From the NCBI RefSeq assembly GCF_022647665.1, contig NZ_CP071872.1, positions 5,766,001-5,830,000 of the forward strand: a DNA stretch of 64,000 bases. Reading direction: 5' to 3'. Of this stretch, positions 1 through 8,576 are shown in pieces. The notes beneath the pieces were generated by a model. That model searched no databases. It was not told the DNA's origin and saw only the letters and a list, made by a program, of their open reading frames with translations. Both the position numbers and the translations under genes were made by a program. This DNA comes from Streptomyces formicae (GTDB lineage Bacteria > Actinomycetota > Actinomycetes > Streptomycetales > Streptomycetaceae). Position 1 is the first letter of the stretch, and each line of letters starts with the position of its first letter.

Positions 1-882
1 GTCGGCGTCGACCGTGGTGTACTCGGCCGGCGCCTTGGTCTTCAGGTCGGGAAACTCCGTCGAGGCGAGGACGTCGACCGGCAGCACCAGCTCGACGCCG
101 TTCTTCTCGGCGCGCTCCATGTACTCGGTCACGACCGGGATCTGGTCCTCCTGGAGGAGCGAGATGCCGACCTCGTACCCCTTGGCCTTGAGGAAGGTGT
201 AGGCCATGCCGCCGCCGATGAGCAGGCGGTCGGCCTTGCCGAGCAGCTCGTCGATGACGGCGAGCTTGTCGGAGACCTTGGCGCCGCCGAGGACGACCAC
301 GTACGGCCGCTTGACGTCCTCGGTGAGCTTCTTCAGGACGCCGACCTCGGTGGCGATCAGATAGCCGGCGGCGTGCGGCAGCCGGGCCGGGAGGTCGTAC
401 ACCGAGGCGTGCTTGCGGTGGACGGCGCCGAAGCCGTCGCCGACGTACACATCGGCGAGGGCGGCGAGCTGGTCGGCGAAGGCGCCGCGCTCGGCGTCGT
501 CCTTGGCCGTCTCGCCGGCGTTGAAGCGGAGGTTCTCGATGACGGCGACGCCGCCGTCGGCGAGCCCGTCCACGGTCGTACGGGCCGAGTCGCCGACCGT
601 GTCGGTCGCGAACGCCACGTCGGTACCCAGCAGTTCACCGAGGCGCGTGGCGGCCGGGGCGAGCGTGAAGGCCGGGTCCGGGGCGCCCTTGGGGCGGCCC
701 AGGTGCGAGGCGACGACGACCCGGGCGCCCGCGTCGGCGAGGGCCTTCACGGTCGGCAGCACGGCGCGGATACGGCCGTCGTCGGTGATCGTCGTGCCGT
801 CGAGCGGCACATTGAGGTCGGCGCGGACGAAGACCCGCTTGCCGGCGACGCCTTCGGCGAGAAGTTCGTCGATCGTCTTCAT
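1..882 (-). CDS. pgk: Phosphoglycerate kinase, C-terminal end cut off by the window
   Basis: Cytosolic glycolytic enzyme that transfers a phosphate between 1,3-bisphosphoglycerate and ADP. The visible 294 codons hold the N-terminal substrate-binding half: RADLNVPLDG at residues 20-29, ASHLGRPKG near 70, ENLRF near 118 and the family block GDGFGAVHRKHAS. PGKs are usually about 400 residues, so roughly 110 C-terminal residues, including most of the nucleotide-binding domain, lie beyond position 1. The ATG at 880-882 is preceded by AGGAG at good spacing. It follows gap by 110 bases on the same strand, the usual gap-pgk(-tpi) operon order; the spacer contains an imperfect hairpin that could set relative expression. 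Identity is certain from the motifs. Confidence 0.97.
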   Translation of the reverse strand, partial: MKTIDELLAEGVAGKRVFVRADLNVPLDGTTITDDGRIRAVLPTVKALADAGARVVVASHLGRPKGAPDPAFTLAPAATRLGELLGTDVAFATDTVGDSARTTVDGLADGGVAVIENLRFNAGETAKDDAERGAFADQLAALADVYVGDGFGAVHRKHASVYDLPARLPHAAGYLIATEVGVLKKLTEDVKRPYVVVLGGAKVSDKLAVIDELLGKADRLLIGGGMAYTFLKAKGYEVGISLLQEDQIPVVTEYMERAEKNGVELVLPVDVLASTEFPDLKTKAPAEYTTVDAD

Positions 883-920
883 GGGTGATGACTCCTAGGG
901 AGGTCGTCGGGGACAAGCGA

Positions 921-960
921 CAGGGCCCAGACGGCGCGTCCTCGCGCTGCCCGAGCCCTG
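921..960 (-). promoter_or_regulatory. Imperfect hairpin between gap and pgk
   Basis: The 110-base gap-pgk spacer contains an imperfect inverted repeat: outer arms CAGGGC / GCCCTG at 921-926 and 955-960 and an inner stem of GGCGCG against CGCGCT around a TCCT loop. There is no T-tract. It could act as a processing or attenuation point between the two glycolytic cistrons; that role is inference. Confidence 0.4.
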
Positions 961-992
961 CTGCTCACATCGAGGTGCCTACCGGCCGGAGA

Positions 993-1997
<1,005 letters not shown>

Positions 1998-2166
1998 GAA
2001 CCGATCTCCTCGTTAGGTACGCCGGTTTCGACGCCGGCGAGTTTTATAGGGATGTCCCCGACCGCCTACGACCCTACCTCCCCAGGGTGCCTGAAGTGAC
2101 ATCGAGCGGCCCAGGACGCGGCGGGGCGGCCCGTACCCCCCAGTAGGAGTACGAGCCGTCCTGCGC

Positions 2167-2187
2167 TCACCTGATCAGGCCAGGTGA
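2167..2187 (-). terminator. Hairpin directly after the carboxypeptidase stop codon
   Basis: TCACCTG (2167-2173) and CAGGTGA (2181-2187) are perfect complements with a 7-base loop, immediately downstream of the stop codon at 2188-2190. A second, shifted pair, CTGATCA (2171-2177) and TGATCAG (2185-2191), overlaps it, so two mutually exclusive stems can form. No U-tract follows, as is common in Streptomyces. Likely terminator for the carboxypeptidase before gap. Confidence 0.55.
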
Positions 2188-5139
2188 TCAGCGGTGCAGG
2201 GCGGCGAGTGCCCTGCCCATCAGCTGCTTGCGTTCGGCCGCGCTCACCACGTGTTCCAGGCCGAAGCCGAGGAGCACGGTGTCGCGCGTGGTGACGGCCG
2301 CGTACGAGTGGAACAGGGCCGGAGAGCGGGCCCAGCCCACGCCGTTCCCCGGGCTGCCGGGCGGCGGTCCGGTCACGCTCCAGGGGCCGAGGGAGGTCTC
2401 GAAGCCCTCCTCGCCCTGCGGGGTGCCGCCGATGACGAGGCTCGTGTCGTCGGCGAAGACACCGAGACCGCCGGTGCCCGGATCGGAGATGTAGGAGAGG
2501 GACAGCTCGACCTGCTTGCCCGCGTAGGCGCCGAGGTCGACGGCGACCGGCCGCCAGCCGTTGGAGCTGCCGGTGAAGCGGTTCCAGGCGCCGGTGGTAC
2601 CGGTCGGCACGCAGCTGTCGCCCTGGATGGTGAGGTAGCGCGCGAGGAACGGGTGCCCGTTGATGTAGAAGCCCTCCTCGCACTGGGCGGGCGTGCCTGT
2701 GGTGGTGCCGCCGTTGATGTCGGGGAGCGTCGTCCAGTCGTCCTGGCCCACGGTGCGGGCCTCGACGACCACGTTGTCGTAGTCCCCTTCGGTGTCGTAG
2801 CTGAGCTGGAACCGGAGGGTGGGCTGCGCCGCGGCCGCCGTGCCGGTCAGGTCGACGGTCCGGCTCAGCCGCGTCCAGGAGTCGTCGGCGTGCAGGGCGG
2901 CGGCGAAGCTCGTGCCTTCGTACGGCTCGAAGGGGGTCCGTACGCCCGGGTAGTCGCCCGCCGCGGTGCTGCGGAACTGCGGGAACTCGTCCGGCTTCAG
3001 GGTGTCGGAGGTGACGGTGTACGCGCCCGCCGCGTCCAGCGGATCGGCCGCCGTGTCCCCGAGGACGGCCTTCGTGCCGGCGAAGGCCCCGGTGCCGGCG
3101 AAGCCGGGCGGGGACGTGAGTGCGGCGCGGCGGTACGCCCCGAGGTAGTACTGGGCGAAGTCGTCGGAGTCGGCGCGGCCGATGTCGACGGCGCCGCCGT
3201 TCTCCTCACCGGCGTTGATCAGCTTGCCGCCCTCGTTGACGAAGTCGCGGACGGCGAGCATCACCGGACCCGACGGCCTGCTCGCGCCGGTGTACCAGAC
3301 GACGGTGTCGAAGTGGGACAGGACGCCGAGGGCGTGCGGCGTGCCCTGGGCGGCGACGTCCCAGACGGCGGCCCGGTGACCGTTGGCGGCGAGCGCCTGG
3401 GTGTAGGCGGCCGTGTGCCGGGCGGCGGTGGTGCCGCCCTCCTCGGCGACGACGAGGGTGTCGGCGCGGGGCCGTTCGGCGACGGTGTACGTGAACGGGG
3501 TGCTGGCGACCCGCTTGCCGTCCCGGGTGCGGCCGGTGAACCAGACCTCGACCGTGTCGCCGGGCCCGGCGTCCTCGACGTCGGCGCGGTACTGGTCGAA
3601 GCGGAGGTTGTCCTCACCGCCGAAGGTCTCGCCGCCCTTCCACGCCCTCAGGTCCTCGTCGTGCGGGCGGCCCCCGTTGATGCGGTAGTTGAGCTCCTTG
3701 TCGCGCAGTGACTTGCGGGCGGTGACGGAGACCTCCTGGTCACCGCGTGCGTACGACACCGCGAACGCGTCCGGGGTGAAGTCCGGGGCCTCGATGCCGA
3801 CCGGCGACGACGGCCGGTCGGGATGGGCGGCGGTCTCGGCGACGGCGAGCGCGAAGGGGATGTTCTTGGCGAACTCCTGCTGGATCAGCTTCTCGTCGTC
3901 GGGGAAGGTGAAGACGGAGGCGCAGTCGCCGGGTTCCCAGGGGTCGTTGGGGTCCACGCGGGAGGCGGTGGCGCAGGTCGACATCTCCGGGGTGAACATC
4001 ATCGTGCCGTTGACGTTGGCGGCGTGGCCGTCCGCCTCGCCGTTGGTGGTGTACAGCTCGGAGGAGAGCTGCGGGCGGTAGCCCGGGACGGCGGACTCCT
4101 CCGGCGTACCGGCGAGGGACTTGTACAGGACGTCGTCCGGGGTCGGGGACGCGACCTGCCAGCCGACGCCGTAGAGCAGCAGCTGGGCGGCGGAGTGGTA
4201 GTTGATGCCGTACTCGAAGCCGATGCGCTTCTGGAAGGCGTCGAGCGCCTTGGTCTCGGGCTCGGAGCCCGGACCTCTGCCACGGTAGGTCTCGTCGGCG
4301 GGATCCGGGGACGAACCCTCGTTGTCGTAGCCCCACTTGTAGGCGAAGTTGCGGTTGAGGTCGACGCCGTCGCCCGGAGTGGTCTTCCCGTCGCCGTTGT
4401 TGTCGCGGAGGTTCTTGCGCCACTGGCGGTCGCCGTCGGGCGCGTGCGTGTAGTCGTAGCCGTCGGGGTTGGCGGAGAGCACGAACCACAGCTCGGTGCT
4501 GTCCACGATCCTGGTGACGCGCGGGTCCTTGCCGTAGTTCGCGAGGTAGTGGTGGAGCAGCCGGCGGGTCATCTCCGGGGTGATCCACTCACGGGCGTGC
4601 TGGTTGGAGAGGTAGAGGGTGGCCGGCTTGGCGCCGTCGCGGTACTTCTTGGCGTCCCTGGTGAGCTTGAGGGCGAGGATGTCCTGGCCCTTGAGGCTCT
4701 TGCCGATGCTCACGACCTTGGTGAGCGAGGGGTTGGCGCGGGCGGTTTCGAGGATCTCCTCGCGGAGGCCGCCCTTGCCGCTGTACGGGCGGAAGACCCC
4801 GTCCCCGGCGGCTGCGACGCGCTGCCGCGCCGTCGCGGGGACGGTGTGCTCGGCCACCACCACACCTTGTTCGCGGAGGTCACCGGCCTGGTCGTCGGTG
4901 AGGTACAGCTCGATGGTGGCGGTGCCCTTGTCGGGTACCTGCTCGGTCAGTTCATGGCCGTCGGCCCCGGCCGCGAGGAGGAGTGGCACCTGCGCCTTGG
5001 TGACCTTCGCATGCCATACGGAGAGGTCGGCGTCGTCCCCGCCCGCGGGGCCGGGGTCGGCCTGGGCGAGTGGTGCGGCTGCGAGTGCGGCGATGAGGAG
5101 TGAGGTGGCGGCGAGCATCGATCTCGCGGTGCGTCTCAT
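2188..5139 (-). CDS. Secreted M14-family zinc carboxypeptidase
   Basis: Extracellular metallopeptidase removing C-terminal residues from peptides. The protein of 983 residues starts with a signal peptide (MRRTARSMLAATSLLIAALA...QADPG, about 27 residues). The M14 zinc site is visible: HxxE in NQHAREWITPE near residues 180-183, the third zinc His in NYHSA near 313, and the catalytic Glu in MMFTPEMS near 384. The C-terminal half is a long accessory region including a segment (YDTEGDYDNVVVEA) like the MAM-type domain of immune inhibitor A proteases, suggesting a surface- or substrate-binding role. I chose ATG 5137-5139 because AAGGGGGG precedes it and it puts the signal peptide at the N-terminus; an in-frame upstream ATG at 5193 would add 18 residues and bury it. 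Confidence 0.9.
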   Translation of the reverse strand: MRRTARSMLAATSLLIAALAAAPLAQADPGPAGGDDADLSVWHAKVTKAQVPLLLAAGADGHELTEQVPDKGTATIELYLTDDQAGDLREQGVVVAEHTVPATARQRVAAAGDGVFRPYSGKGGLREEILETARANPSLTKVVSIGKSLKGQDILALKLTRDAKKYRDGAKPATLYLSNQHAREWITPEMTRRLLHHYLANYGKDPRVTRIVDSTELWFVLSANPDGYDYTHAPDGDRQWRKNLRDNNGDGKTTPGDGVDLNRNFAYKWGYDNEGSSPDPADETYRGRGPGSEPETKALDAFQKRIGFEYGINYHSAAQLLLYGVGWQVASPTPDDVLYKSLAGTPEESAVPGYRPQLSSELYTTNGEADGHAANVNGTMMFTPEMSTCATASRVDPNDPWEPGDCASVFTFPDDEKLIQQEFAKNIPFALAVAETAAHPDRPSSPVGIEAPDFTPDAFAVSYARGDQEVSVTARKSLRDKELNYRINGGRPHDEDLRAWKGGETFGGEDNLRFDQYRADVEDAGPGDTVEVWFTGRTRDGKRVASTPFTYTVAERPRADTLVVAEEGGTTAARHTAAYTQALAANGHRAAVWDVAAQGTPHALGVLSHFDTVVWYTGASRPSGPVMLAVRDFVNEGGKLINAGEENGGAVDIGRADSDDFAQYYLGAYRRAALTSPPGFAGTGAFAGTKAVLGDTAADPLDAAGAYTVTSDTLKPDEFPQFRSTAAGDYPGVRTPFEPYEGTSFAAALHADDSWTRLSRTVDLTGTAAAAQPTLRFQLSYDTEGDYDNVVVEARTVGQDDWTTLPDINGGTTTGTPAQCEEGFYINGHPFLARYLTIQGDSCVPTGTTGAWNRFTGSSNGWRPVAVDLGAYAGKQVELSLSYISDPGTGGLGVFADDTSLVIGGTPQGEEGFETSLGPWSVTGPPPGSPGNGVGWARSPALFHSYAAVTTRDTVLLGFGLEHVVSAAERKQLMGRALAALHR

Positions 5140-5483
5140 TGGCCCCCCTTGCTGTCGTCTGTCGCGAAAGAAAACAGATGCCAGGCTCGTCACACCTCAT
5201 GATCATGTCAATAGCGCCACGCCCATGTCGCCACCGCCGACGCCCACTTGGCGGAACGGGCCCCGAGTCCCCCGGGGCAGGCCGTGCAGGGTCGGCCCCT
5301 GGGGGGCGGCGGCAGACGCCGGTACGCAACCGAGCGGAGCCTTGCGGCCGCCGCCGGAGGTGGTGGGGCGGGGGCCCTCCGCGCTCGACTCCTCGCGGTC
5401 GGCGGCGTACAGCGCCCACCGGTACAGGTCAACCAGGGGCCCACAGGGCCGAGCCACGCACCCCGCGCGCCTCGGAGGGGGGG
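5140..5483. other. 344-base spacer between whiA and the carboxypeptidase gene
   Basis: No credible gene. Both flanking genes are on the minus strand, so this is the whiA 3' region and carboxypeptidase promoter region. A minus-strand TTGACA at 5211-5206 is a possible -35 for the carboxypeptidase, but no clear TANNNT lies at the right distance. No strong terminator hairpin is visible after whiA; the stretch 5280-5480 is simply very GC-rich. Confidence 0.5.
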
Positions 5484-6467
5484 TCAGCCCACCAGGCCCT
5501 CGGCCATTTCCTCCGTGAGGCTGGACTCCGTGCCCGGAATCCCCAGGTCCTGCGCCCGCTTGTCCGCCATCGCCAGCAGTCGGCGGATCCGGCCCGCCAC
5601 CGCGTCCTTCGTCAGCGGCGGGTCCGCGAGCGCCCCCAGCTCCTCCAGCGACGCCTGCTTGTGCTCCATGCGCAGCCGGCCCGCCGCCGCGAGGTGCTCG
5701 GGGACCTCCTCCCCGAGGATCTCCAGCGCACGCTGCACCCGCGCCCCCGCGGCCACCGCCGCACGCGCCGAGCGGCGCAGGTTCGCGTCGTCGAAGTTGG
5801 CCAGGCGGTTCGCCGTGGCGCGGACCTCGCGGCGCATCCGGCGTTCCTCCCAGGCCAGCACCGACTCGTGCGCCCCGAGCCGGGTCAGCAGCGCCCCGAT
5901 CGCGTCGCCGTCGCGGACCACGACGCGGTCGACACCGCGCACCTCACGGGCCTTCGCGGCGATTGAGAGCCGCCGGGCCGCGCCGACGAGTGCGAGCGCG
6001 GCCTCCGGGCCCGGGCAGGTGACCTCCAGCGAGGACGAGCGGCCGGGCTCGGTCAGCGAGCCGTGCGCCAGGAATGCCCCGCGCCACGCCGCCTCGGCGT
6101 CGCACGTGGCACCGGAGACGACCTGCGGGGGCAGCCCGCGGATCGGCCGGCCGCGGCCGTCGACGAGTCCGGTCTGCCGGGCCAGCTGGTCGCCGCCCGC
6201 CACGACCCGTACGACGTACCGCGAGCCGCGCCGCAGCCCGCCGGGCGCCATCACCACCAGATCCGATGAGTGCCCGAAGATCTCCAGGATGTCCTTGCGG
6301 AGCCTGCGCGCCGCGATGCCCGTGTCCAGCTCCGCCTCGATCACGATGCGGCCGCTGACCAGGTGCAGCCCGCCCGCAAACCGCAGGATCGCCGAGACCT
6401 CCGCCTTTCTGCAGCAGGTCCGGGTGACGGGGAGCCGGGAGATTTCGTCCTTCACCGCTGCCGTCAT
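5484..6467 (-). CDS. whiA: Sporulation transcription regulator WhiA
   Basis: DNA-binding regulator required in Streptomyces for stopping aerial growth and starting sporulation septation, acting together with WhiB; homologues occur in most Gram-positives. It has an N-terminal degenerate LAGLIDADG homing-endonuclease-like domain (AVKDEISRLPVTRTCCRKAE... onward) and a C-terminal helix-turn-helix (SLEELGALADPPLTKDAVAGRIRRLL near residues 280-310). The ATG at 6465-6467 overlaps the yvcK stop as ATGA, which favours it; an ATG two codons upstream (6471-6473) gives the commonly annotated MAMTAAV start and cannot be excluded. It is last in the uvrC-rapZ-yvcK-whiA chain. WhiA genes also usually have their own promoter; I could not place one. 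Confidence 0.97.
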   Translation of the reverse strand: MTAAVKDEISRLPVTRTCCRKAEVSAILRFAGGLHLVSGRIVIEAELDTGIAARRLRKDILEIFGHSSDLVVMAPGGLRRGSRYVVRVVAGGDQLARQTGLVDGRGRPIRGLPPQVVSGATCDAEAAWRGAFLAHGSLTEPGRSSSLEVTCPGPEAALALVGAARRLSIAAKAREVRGVDRVVVRDGDAIGALLTRLGAHESVLAWEERRMRREVRATANRLANFDDANLRRSARAAVAAGARVQRALEILGEEVPEHLAAAGRLRMEHKQASLEELGALADPPLTKDAVAGRIRRLLAMADKRAQDLGIPGTESSLTEEMAEGLVG

Positions 6468-7497
6468 CGCCATGGGCCGATCCTTCCATGCATCCGAAAA
6501 ATACGGTCGTACGCGGCGGCCAACAGCTCCGGGTCATGCCGCGGAGCCCCGTCGGGTCTGGCCACCGGCGCCAGCTCGACCGCGGCTCCGAGCCGCTTGG
6601 CGGCGTCGGCGAGGGACTCGCGGTCGGGCACGGCGGCCTCGTCGGCCAGCACCACGTCCAGGGCGAGTTTAGGGGCGTGTCGTCCCAAAACCTCCAAATG
6701 ACGCTGCGGAGAGAACCCTTCCGTTTCTCCGGGCTGCGGCGCGAGGTTGAGCGAGAGAACGCGGCGGGCCTTGGTCTCCACGAGCGCGTCCAGCAGCTCG
6801 GGCACGAGCAGGTGCGGGATCACCGAGGAGAACCAGGAGCCCGGTCCCAGCACCACCCAGTCCGCGTCGAGGACGGCCGCGACGGCCTCGGGGACGGCCG
6901 GGGGATCGTTCGGCACGAGGTGGACGGACTGCACCTCGCCCGGGGTGAGGGCGACCGTCGCCTGTCCCCGGACCGTCTCGATCCGGTCCGGCCACTGCGG
7001 ATCATGGCCCTTGACCAGGGCCTGGAGCTCCAGCGGCACGGCCGACATCGGCAGCACCCGCCCGTGCGCGCCCAGCAGCTTGCCGACCAGGTCCAGCGCC
7101 TGCACATGGTCGCCGAGCTGCTCCCACAGGGCGACGATCAGCAGATTGCCGACCGCGTGCTCGTGCAGGTCGCCCTTCGACTGGAAGCGGTGCTGGATGA
7201 CCCTGGACCAGGTCTGGCCCCAGTCGTCGTCGCCGCAGAGCGCCGCGAGCGCCTTGCGCAGATCGCCGGGGGCAGCACGCCGAGCTCCTCCCGGAGCCGG
7301 CCACTGGAACCGCCGTCGTCGGCGACGGTGACGACGGCGGTGAGATCGCCGGTGATGCGGCGCAGGGCCGCCAGCGACGCCGAGAGACCCATTCCGCCGC
7401 CGAGCGCGACGACCTTGGGCTGGGCGCCGCGTCTGCGACCGGCGCGGAGGCCGTCACTGCCCCGGAGCCGGCGCAGACGGAGATTGCGTCCGGTCAC
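6464..7497 (-). pseudogene. yvcK: YvcK/CofD-like gluconeogenesis factor, interrupted by a one-base deletion
   Basis: UDP-sugar-binding YvcK family protein (2-phospho-L-lactate-transferase-like fold), linked in other bacteria to cell-wall and central carbon metabolism. It starts at GTG 7495-7497, overlapping the rapZ stop as GTGA. The first 76 or so residues are normal: KVVALGGGMGLSASLAALRR, then VADDGGSSGRLREELGVLPP. At 7266-7272 the minus strand reads CCCCCGGCGAT, which switches frame; adding one G restores the expected LPPGDLRKALAAL and the frame runs open to the stop at 6464-6466, including DLHEHAVGNLL and the LVLGPGSWFSSV-like block. So this is a complete gene minus one base next to a G/C homopolymer. 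A sequencing error is as likely as a true pseudogene. The gene end overlaps whiA (ATGA). Confidence 0.85.
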
Positions 7498-8576
7498 TCG
7501 CGCCCCATGTCCCGGTGGACGACGACGGTCTCGATCCCCTCGGAGCCGAGACGTGCGGCGAGCTTCTCGGACATGGCGACGGAGCGGTGCTTGCCGCCGG
7601 TGCAGCCGACGGCGATGGTCACGTACCGCTTGCCCTCGCGGCGGTAGCCCGCCGCGATCAGCTGGAGCAGTTCGGTGTACTGGTTGAGGAACTCCTTGGC
7701 GCCCGGCTGGTCGAAGACGTAGGCCGACACCTCCTCGTTCAGGCCGGTGAAGGGGCGCAGCTCCGGGACCCAGTGCGGGTTCGGCAGGAAGCGGCAGTCC
7801 ACCACGAGGTCGGCGTCGACCGGCAGGCCGTACTTGTAGCCGAACGACATGACGGTGGCCCGCAGCTCGGGCTCCTCGTCACCCGCGAACTGGGCGTCCA
7901 TCTTGGCGCGCAGCTCGTGGACGTTGAGGCTGGAGGTGTCGATCACCAGGTCGGCGTCGCCGCGCAGCTCCCGCAGGAGGTCCCGCTCGGCGGCGATGCC
8001 GTCGACGATCCGGCCGTCGCCCTGCAACGGGTGCGGACGGCGCACGGACTCGAAGCGGCGCACGAGCGCCTCGTCGGAGGACTCCAGGAACACGATCCGC
8101 CGCGTGACCTGCTTGGCGTCGAGGTCCGCCAGGGACTGGCGGAGGTTGTCGAAGAACCGCCGGCCGCGGACGTCCACGACGACGGCGATACGGGCCACGT
8201 TGCCCTGGGACCGGGCGCCGAGCTCCACCATGGTGGGGATCAGCGCGGGCGGCAGGTTGTCGACGACGAACCAGCCGAGGTCCTCCAGGCACTTCGCCGC
8301 GGTACTGCGGCCCGCGCCCGACATACCGGAGATGATCACCAGCTCGGGGATGGCCGCGTCGGCGGCCTGCCCGGGCTCGGTCGTCGTACCCGTACTCACG
8401 TCTCCTGCTCCGTGTTCTGATCGGTCTGTGCGCTCGCGCTGCTCGGCGCCTTGCTGCCCGGCCCCGGCCTGCCCGGCCTCGGCCTGTGCGGCCCCGGCCC
8501 GGTCGGCGCCGCCCTGCTCAGCACTCTCGTGCCGGCCGGTGCCGCCGCCCTGCCCGCTTCTGTCCTGGCTGGTCAT
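7494..8576 (-). CDS. rapZ: RapZ-family nucleotide-binding RNase adapter protein
   Basis: P-loop protein of the RapZ/YvcJ family; the E. coli member guides RNase E to a small RNA controlling glucosamine-6-phosphate synthesis, while the actinobacterial role is less defined. In 360 residues, the P-loop is GMSGAGRST at 84-92, with Arg in place of the usual Lys, which I recall as normal for actinobacterial members. The conserved C-terminal block (YVTIAVGCTGGKHRSVAMSEKLAARL) is intact. The first 75 residues are a low-complexity E/Q/G/A-rich tail unlike the rest. The ATG at 8574-8576 overlaps the uvrC stop (ATGA), and its own stop overlaps yvcK, so translation is probably coupled along the chain. 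Confidence 0.93.
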   Translation of the reverse strand: MTSQDRSGQGGGTGRHESAEQGGADRAGAAQAEAGQAGAGQQGAEQRERTDRSEHGAGDVSTGTTTEPGQAADAAIPELVIISGMSGAGRSTAAKCLEDLGWFVVDNLPPALIPTMVELGARSQGNVARIAVVVDVRGRRFFDNLRQSLADLDAKQVTRRIVFLESSDEALVRRFESVRRPHPLQGDGRIVDGIAAERDLLRELRGDADLVIDTSSLNVHELRAKMDAQFAGDEEPELRATVMSFGYKYGLPVDADLVVDCRFLPNPHWVPELRPFTGLNEEVSAYVFDQPGAKEFLNQYTELLQLIAAGYRREGKRYVTIAVGCTGGKHRSVAMSEKLAARLGSEGIETVVVHRDMGRE

